Source: UBA4717 sp045580165 (GTDB taxonomy: Bacteria; Bacillota; Clostridia; Oscillospirales; CAG-272). Taken from it: a stretch of DNA of 64,000 nt. Location of the stretch: the NCBI GenBank assembly GCA_045580165.1, contig JAZNNG010000030.1:1-64000 (forward strand), given 5' to 3'. Numbering within the stretch: the first letter of the stretch is position 1; each line of letters starts with the position of its first letter. Position numbers and translations under genes: made by a program. Under the pieces are notes generated by a model. That model ran no database searches. It was given only the letters and a program-made list of their open reading frames with translations, and was not told the DNA's origin. Positions 58,761 to 64,000 of the stretch are shown one piece after another.

Positions 58761-60075
58761 AATTAACGTGATCGGCGCCGGACTTGCGGGATGCGAGGCG
58801 GCGTGGCAGGCGGCAGAGCGAGGAGTAAGGGTAAGGCTTTTTGAAATGAAGCCGCATAAATATTCTCCCGCGCATCACAGCGAGGGCTTTGCCGAGCTTG
58901 TCTGCTCGAATTCCTTAAGGTCAAACCAGATTTTCAACGCAGTTGGTCTGCTCAAGGAGGAGCTCAAGCGTCTCGGCTCGCTTGTAATCGAGTCGGCGTA
59001 CGCAAACGAGGTCCCCGCGGGCGGAGCTCTTGCGGTTGACAGGCACGGATTTTCCGATTATATTACCGAAAAAATCAAAAACCACCCGAATATAGAGGTT
59101 ATACGTGGTGAGGTCACCGAGATCCCCGACGGCATCACCGTTGTTGCAACCGGCCCTCTTACCTCAGAGGCTCTTTCCGAGAGCATATCGAAGCTTATCG
59201 GCGTGGATTATCTCCACTTTTTTGACGCGGCGGCACCTATCGTCGACGCGCAAAGCATAAATATGGAGCGCGCCTTTGTCGCTTCAAGATACGACAGAGG
59301 TGAGGCGGCGTATATAAACTGCCCGTTTACCAAGGACGAATACGAGAGCTTTTACAATGCTCTTATAACGGCGGAGGAGGCCGAGCTTAAGGACTTCGAC
59401 CGCGCATCTCAGGAAAAGCTTACGGTATTCGAGGGATGTATGCCCGTTGAGGTAATGGCAAAAAGAGGCTTTGAAACACTGCTTTTCGGGCCTTTGAAGC
59501 CCGTGGGACTCGTTGACCCGAAAACAGGCAAGGAAGCCTTTGCCGTGGTACAGCTCAGACAGGAAAACGCCGATGCCACGATGTATAATCTCGTCGGCTT
59601 CCAGACACACCTTAAATTTGCGGAGCAAAAGAGAGTATTTTCGATGATACCTGGACTTGAAAACGCTGAGTTTTTAAGATATGGCGTTATGCACCGTAAT
59701 ACATTTATGAACTCTCCGAAGCTCCTCGCACCCGACTACTCCATGCGCTTGCGTCCCGAGCTTTTCTTTGCGGGACAGATGACGGGAGTCGAGGGCTACG
59801 TTGAGTCCACTGCATCGGGCTTCGTTGCAGGCTTAAACGCCGCAAGACGTGCGCTCGGTGAAAACGGATTCATCTTTGACAGAAAGAGTATAATCGGCTC
59901 GATGGCGGCTTACGTCAGCGACCCGACGGTTGAAAGGTTTGAGCCGATGAACGCAAACTTCGGACTCATAGCACCGCTTGAGAATAAGGTCAAGGGCGGC
60001 AAAAGGGGACGTGCCGACGCGTTTGCGGCGCGCTCACTCGAATATATAGACGGTATATGCGAGCTTGTTAAATGA
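58753..60075 (+). CDS. trmFO: Folate-dependent tRNA (uracil-5-)-methyltransferase TrmFO
   Basis: The 440-residue flavoprotein starts MNEINVIGAGLAGCEAAWQ with its FAD-binding motif and has FAELVCSNSLRSNQ, YINCPFTKDEYESFY, GCMPVEVMAKRG and FAGQMTGVEGYVESTASGFVAG. It makes ribothymidine at position 54 of tRNAs using methylenetetrahydrofolate. The dprA-topA-trmFO order is the standard Firmicutes cluster. Confidence 0.97.
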   Translation: MNEINVIGAGLAGCEAAWQAAERGVRVRLFEMKPHKYSPAHHSEGFAELVCSNSLRSNQIFNAVGLLKEELKRLGSLVIESAYANEVPAGGALAVDRHGFSDYITEKIKNHPNIEVIRGEVTEIPDGITVVATGPLTSEALSESISKLIGVDYLHFFDAAAPIVDAQSINMERAFVASRYDRGEAAYINCPFTKDEYESFYNALITAEEAELKDFDRASQEKLTVFEGCMPVEVMAKRGFETLLFGPLKPVGLVDPKTGKEAFAVVQLRQENADATMYNLVGFQTHLKFAEQKRVFSMIPGLENAEFLRYGVMHRNTFMNSPKLLAPDYSMRLRPELFFAGQMTGVEGYVESTASGFVAGLNAARRALGENGFIFDRKSIIGSMAAYVSDPTVERFEPMNANFGLIAPLENKVKGGKRGRADAFAARSLEYIDGICELVK

Positions 60076-60089
60076 GAAAGGATACGACA

Positions 60090-60803
60090 ATGGATGTAAA
60101 TGTTATGCAGATAGACTCGCTCGAAGCGATTATCGGGCATAAATTTAATTATCCCGAGCTTCTTGAGGCGGCGCTTACCCACTCCTCGTACGCAAACGAG
60201 ATGAAGAATAAGAACGTGGGTATAACATATAACGAAAGACTCGAGTTTCTCGGGGATTCGGTGCTGTCCATCATAGTAAGCGAGCACATTTTTGCCGACT
60301 ACAAAAAGCTTCCCGAGGGAGAGCTTACCAAGATACGCGCAAACGTGGTGTGTGAAAAGACTCTCGCAAAGCTTGCACGTCAGATAGAACTCGGTAAGTA
60401 CTTAAGACTCGGCCACGGAGAAAGCAACGGTGGCGGACGTGAGCGCGCGTCAATTCTCGCGGACGCGTTTGAGGCGCTTCTTGCCGCGATATATCTTGAT
60501 AGCGGCAACGATAAGGAGGAGGTAAGCAAATTCCTCATGCCCCTTATCGGTCCCGAAATAAAGGAATACGTTTCCGCAGGCCTTATGACCGACTATAAAA
60601 CCGAGCTTCAGCAGATAATTCAGCAGGCTGAGGGCGAAAAGCTCGAATACGTGCTTATAGGCGAAAGCGGTCCCGACCACGAAAAGGTGTTCGAGGTCGA
60701 GGCAAGACTCAACAGTAACATAATAGGACGCGGAAGCGGACGAAGCAAGCGCGCCGCAGAGCAGAACGCCGCAAAAATGGCGCTCGGATATTTCAAGAAA
60801 TGA
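60090..60803 (+). CDS. rnc: Ribonuclease III
   Basis: The protein has 237 residues. The start at 60090 has AAAGGA 7 nt upstream; an ATG at 60072 overlaps the trmFO stop. The endonuclease domain has the signature ERLEFLGDSVLSIIVSEHIF with the catalytic Glu and Asp, and the C-terminal dsRNA-binding domain (about 165-235) ends RSKRAAEQNAAKMALGYF. It cleaves double-stranded RNA in rRNA maturation and antisense control. Confidence 0.97.
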   Translation: MDVNVMQIDSLEAIIGHKFNYPELLEAALTHSSYANEMKNKNVGITYNERLEFLGDSVLSIIVSEHIFADYKKLPEGELTKIRANVVCEKTLAKLARQIELGKYLRLGHGESNGGGRERASILADAFEALLAAIYLDSGNDKEEVSKFLMPLIGPEIKEYVSAGLMTDYKTELQQIIQQAEGEKLEYVLIGESGPDHEKVFEVEARLNSNIIGRGSGRSKRAAEQNAAKMALGYFKK

Positions 60804-61819
60804 GACATATAAACCTGCCTGTTTTTATACCGCACAGGGGTTGCCCGAACGATTGCGTTTTCTGTAATCAGAGGACTATATCGGGCCATTCGGCTTATTC
60901 GCCCGAGGCGGTTAAGGGCGAGATAGAAACTGCGCTTGCGACACTGCCCGATACGGCAGAGGTGCAAATTGCGTTTTTCGGCGGAAGCTTTACGGGAATC
61001 GATAGAGGGGAGATGATATATCTTCTGTCGGTTGCGAAAAGCTTTATCGACTCCGGAAGAGTAGAGTCGGTCAGACTCTCCACCCGTCCCGACTATATCG
61101 ATGCCGAAAGGCTTGAAATTCTGAAGGCATACGGTGTTAAGAGCATCGAGCTTGGAATTCAGTCAACGTCCGACAAGGTTCTTGCGGCATCTAATCGGGG
61201 ACATACGGCTAAGGACTCCGAGAGAGCGATGAAGCTTATCAAGGAGTACGGCTTTGAATTGGTCGGACAAATGATGGTCGGACTTCCCGAGGCCGCACCC
61301 GAGGACGAGTACAAAACCGCAGAGGACATTTGCTTATGGGGCGCTGATGCCGCGAGAATATATCCAACGGTGGTTTTTCGCGGAACCGAGCTTTGCGAAA
61401 TGGCAAAGAGAGGGGAATACGCACCGCTTACTCTTGAGGCAGCGGTCGAGCGTTCAAAGGGTGTAAAACAGATATTTATAAAGCACAAAGTCGAATGTAT
61501 AAGACTCGGTTTACAGTCGGGAGAAAATCTGACAGACTCGGACGAGGTATACGCAGGTGATTATCACAGCGCGATAGGCGAGCTCGTGGAGTCGCGGATA
61601 TATAAGGACGTGATAGTGTCCGAGATAAACAGACTCGGTCTTGCTCGTGATATTGAGGGTCGGGAGCTTGTAATTTCGGTGTCGTTCGGCGAGGTTTCCA
61701 AGGTCATCGGGCACAAGGGAGAAAACAAGGCTTTTCTCAAGAATGAATATTGTGTAAAAAATGTTAAAGTTATTGAAAAAGAGAACATTTTGCGTTATAA
61801 TATAATATTATCAGTTTGA
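60800..61819 (+). CDS. Elp3-type radical SAM protein
   Basis: The protein has 339 residues. The cluster motif CPNDCVFCNQR at residues 15-25 (CxxxCxxC), the GGSFTGI segment, the RLSTRPDYID and IELGIQSTSDKVLAASNRGH blocks are those of Elp3-like radical SAM proteins. It has no acetyltransferase domain. The C-terminal 90 residues form a small domain of unknown role. The gene overlaps rnc by 4 nt, and its conserved place between rnc and smc suggests an RNA-related task, which is an inference. Confidence 0.9.
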   Translation: MRHINLPVFIPHRGCPNDCVFCNQRTISGHSAYSPEAVKGEIETALATLPDTAEVQIAFFGGSFTGIDRGEMIYLLSVAKSFIDSGRVESVRLSTRPDYIDAERLEILKAYGVKSIELGIQSTSDKVLAASNRGHTAKDSERAMKLIKEYGFELVGQMMVGLPEAAPEDEYKTAEDICLWGADAARIYPTVVFRGTELCEMAKRGEYAPLTLEAAVERSKGVKQIFIKHKVECIRLGLQSGENLTDSDEVYAGDYHSAIGELVESRIYKDVIVSEINRLGLARDIEGRELVISVSFGEVSKVIGHKGENKAFLKNEYCVKNVKVIEKENILRYNIILSV

Positions 61820-61841
61820 ATTTTTAGAGAGGGGGATAAGA

Positions 61842-64000
61842 ATGATCTTAAAATCACTTGAGCTGAACGGATTTAAGTCGTTTCCGGATAAGACCGTGCT
61901 TAATTTCGAAATGGGCTCAACAATGATCGTCGGACCTAACGGAAGCGGAAAATCGAATATTTCTGATGCTATGCGTTGGGTGCTCGGCGAAATATCCTCC
62001 CGAAATATACGCGGAACAAAAATGGAGGACGTTATCTTCGGCGGCACGGACAAGCGCAGACAGATGAGCTATGCCGAGGTATCGGTAACCTTTGATAACA
62101 CCGACGAGGAAAGTCGCGCAAACCTTCCCTACGATGAGGTAACGGTAACGCGTAAGTACTTCCGTTCGGGCGACAGTGAGTATTACATAAACCGTAAGCC
62201 TGTAAGGCTTAAGGATATTCACGAGCTGTTTATGAACACGGGTGTCGGCAGAACGGGGTACTCCATAATCGGTCAGGGACGTATCGCAGAGATAGTTTCC
62301 CAGAAGAGCGAGGACCGCCGCGGTATATTCGAGGAAGCGGCAGGTATCGCAAAATACAAATACAAGAAAAACGAAGCCGAAAGAAAGCTTATGGGGGTAA
62401 GCGATAACCTTACCCGTGTAAACGACATTTTAAGCGAGCTTGAAAGCCGTGTAGGACCGCTTGAAAGAGAAGCGGAAAAGGCGAGAAAGTACCTTGAGTA
62501 CTACGAGCATAAGAAGCGCGCGGACATCTCGCTTTGGGTCTACGATATTGAGCATCTGACGGCAGAAATAGAAAAATCAGAAAGCAGCTTTATTATCGCC
62601 AAGCGTGAGCTTGAGGCAATAGAGGAGGCGCTCGCGTCACTTGAGGCGCAGGACGAGCGTACGTTCAAGACGTCGCAGGAAAATAAACTCGAGTACGAGC
62701 GTATGACCGCGCAGATAGCAGAGGACACCAAGCGTATGCACGACCTCGACAGCGCGTCAAGGCTTGCCGAGAATAATATCACTCACCGCGAGACCCTCAA
62801 GGCTCTCAAGCGTGAGGAGATAGCAAAGCTTGAGGAAAAGCTTGCCGCGGCTGAGCAGACCATCGCGCAGGCAGAGGAGCTTTCCGAAGGGCTCAAGGAT
62901 AAGCTTGAGGCAATACTCCGCCGTCACCTCGGACTTGAAAATGATAAGTCGCAGAATGAAAAGGAAATAAGGAGACTTGCCGACGAGATAGAGGCACTCC
63001 TTGTTAAGATCCGCGAAAACGAGCAGAATATAGTCGATATGAAGCTAAGACTCTCGGCGCTTGATAACGCAAAGGAAAGCGGAAGTGAGCAGAAGCGTTC
63101 GCTTTGTGAGTCTATCGGCAAGTACAAGGAGTCTGTTGAAATGCTTGAGGGCAGAATAAAGCAGGCTGATGCTAAAATTGCCGAATACGATAAACGCGCG
63201 GAGTCAATAAAGGCAGAGTGCGCGGACACGGACGCGAAGCTCGCAGAAATTACTGCAAAGGTCGAGGAGCTTGGTGCAGAAAGTAATCAGGCGTATCTCG
63301 ATATGTCGTCGAAGGAGCACCGTATGAATACGCTCAAGCGTATGGACGAGCTTCTTGAGGGCTTTGCACAGAGCGTAAGATTCGTTATAAACGAGTATGA
63401 GGACGGCAGGATCGAGGGATGCGGAAGCATCTACGGTCCCGTTTCAAGACTTATTTCGGTCAGCGAGAGATACAGTCTTGCTATTGAAACCGCGCTCGGC
63501 GCAAATCTCCAGAATATAGTCGTTGACAACGAGAGCACGGCAAAGTCGGCAATGCGCCACCTCAAGAATAAAAACGCGGGACGCGCCACCTTCTATCCCA
63601 TCAGCTCAATGAAGGCAAGAAGCCTTCCCGTGAGCGAGAAGGAAGCTGAAAAGTATAATGGTTACCTCGGCGCCGCCGACAGTGTTCTTACCTACGATAA
63701 GATATTTGAGCCCGTCATAAAGAGCCTTCTCGGCGCAACGCTGATATTTGATAACATTGATAACGCTACCGTTATGGCAAAGGCTACGGGCTATAAGACC
63801 AGAATAGTCACCCTTGACGGTCAGATAATAAACGCGGGCGGTTCGTTTACGGGCGGCTCGGCAAAGCGTGAAAGCGGTATGCTCACCCGTACGAGTGAGG
63901 TCGAAAGACTTGAGGCTGAAATTGAAAAGCTTCGCAAGAAGCAGAGTGATTTGAATGCCGAGACCGACAAATATAATGATGAGGCAGCAAAGCTTCAGAG
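61842..64000 (+). CDS. smc: Chromosome segregation protein SMC (truncated by the window edge)
   Basis: About 719 residues are visible, and the end is missing. Walker A GPNGSGKSN is at residues 31-39, followed by IIGQGRIAEIVSQKSEDRRGIFEEAAGIAKYK, the SMC-specific Q-loop and signature region. Residues about 170-515 are coiled coil. The hinge begins about residue 520 (GCGSIYGPVSRLI, GRATFYPISSM, GGSFTGGSA) and the second coiled coil starts before the edge. It condenses chromosomes with ScpA and ScpB. AGAGGGGG precedes the start. Confidence 0.97.
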   Translation, partial: MILKSLELNGFKSFPDKTVLNFEMGSTMIVGPNGSGKSNISDAMRWVLGEISSRNIRGTKMEDVIFGGTDKRRQMSYAEVSVTFDNTDEESRANLPYDEVTVTRKYFRSGDSEYYINRKPVRLKDIHELFMNTGVGRTGYSIIGQGRIAEIVSQKSEDRRGIFEEAAGIAKYKYKKNEAERKLMGVSDNLTRVNDILSELESRVGPLEREAEKARKYLEYYEHKKRADISLWVYDIEHLTAEIEKSESSFIIAKRELEAIEEALASLEAQDERTFKTSQENKLEYERMTAQIAEDTKRMHDLDSASRLAENNITHRETLKALKREEIAKLEEKLAAAEQTIAQAEELSEGLKDKLEAILRRHLGLENDKSQNEKEIRRLADEIEALLVKIRENEQNIVDMKLRLSALDNAKESGSEQKRSLCESIGKYKESVEMLEGRIKQADAKIAEYDKRAESIKAECADTDAKLAEITAKVEELGAESNQAYLDMSSKEHRMNTLKRMDELLEGFAQSVRFVINEYEDGRIEGCGSIYGPVSRLISVSERYSLAIETALGANLQNIVVDNESTAKSAMRHLKNKNAGRATFYPISSMKARSLPVSEKEAEKYNGYLGAADSVLTYDKIFEPVIKSLLGATLIFDNIDNATVMAKATGYKTRIVTLDGQIINAGGSFTGGSAKRESGMLTRTSEVERLEAEIEKLRKKQSDLNAETDKYNDEAAKLQ

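Overview
The window is from a low-to-moderate GC Gram-positive anaerobe, most likely an uncultured member of the Clostridia (Bacillota). The support is a T-box leader, a Gram-positive LexA box (CGAACAAATGTTCG), an ATT-started infC behind an L20-type leader, a CotJC-type manganese catalase, the UPF0210/ACT pair and fermentation-type genes (indolepyruvate:ferredoxin oxidoreductase, acetate kinase). There are no rRNA genes and no CRISPR array; one tRNA (Pro, GGG) is present.

Left part (1-29730). After a partial FAD oxidoreductase and a DUF421 protein comes a small parB-containing mobile-element scar (about 1.5-2.9 kb). Two acetyltransferases follow, then an aromatic-amino-acid block: a T-box leader drives phenylacetate-CoA ligase, an ACT protein and DAHP synthase. 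A second locus on the same strand (21.2-26.5 kb) carries a second PaaK, IorA, IorB, a second ACT protein and an aminotransferase. Together they encode a route between arylacetates and aromatic amino acids. Between them lie a manganese catalase, two tandem PstS-DUF3298 fusion lipoproteins and a DUF6512 protein that share operator-like direct repeats, an SDR plus a VUT transporter, a surface 5'-nucleotidase, and a tightly overlapping five-gene operon (DUF2179, radical SAM, GNAT, P-loop kinase, GNAT). A uracil/xanthine permease and a ClC transporter close the section.

Middle part (about 29.7-39.7 kb) is a mobile-element zone: a phage scaffold-gene stub, decayed conjugative-element tails, an XRE regulator, an AT-rich ABC exporter, two overlapping tyrosine integrases, then AT-rich cargo of two unknown small genes, two TIR-domain genes and a small membrane-protein gene, ending in triple direct repeats beside tRNA-Pro. 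The TIR-TIR-membrane module looks like a Thoeris-related antiphage system without a recognisable ThsA, and is the strongest candidate for an undescribed system.

Right part (39.9-64 kb) is housekeeping: a DMT exporter, TrmO, TypA, UPF0210/ACT, DUF6106, a lipoprotein, alanine racemase, acetate kinase, a YdcF-like protein, a C26 amidotransferase, a nitroreductase, LexA, infC-rpmI-rplT, an rRNA/tRNA methyltransferase, DprA, TopA, TrmFO, RNase III, an Elp3-like radical SAM protein and the first two thirds of SMC. The run from 54.2 kb to the right edge is one co-directional block with very short or negative gaps.
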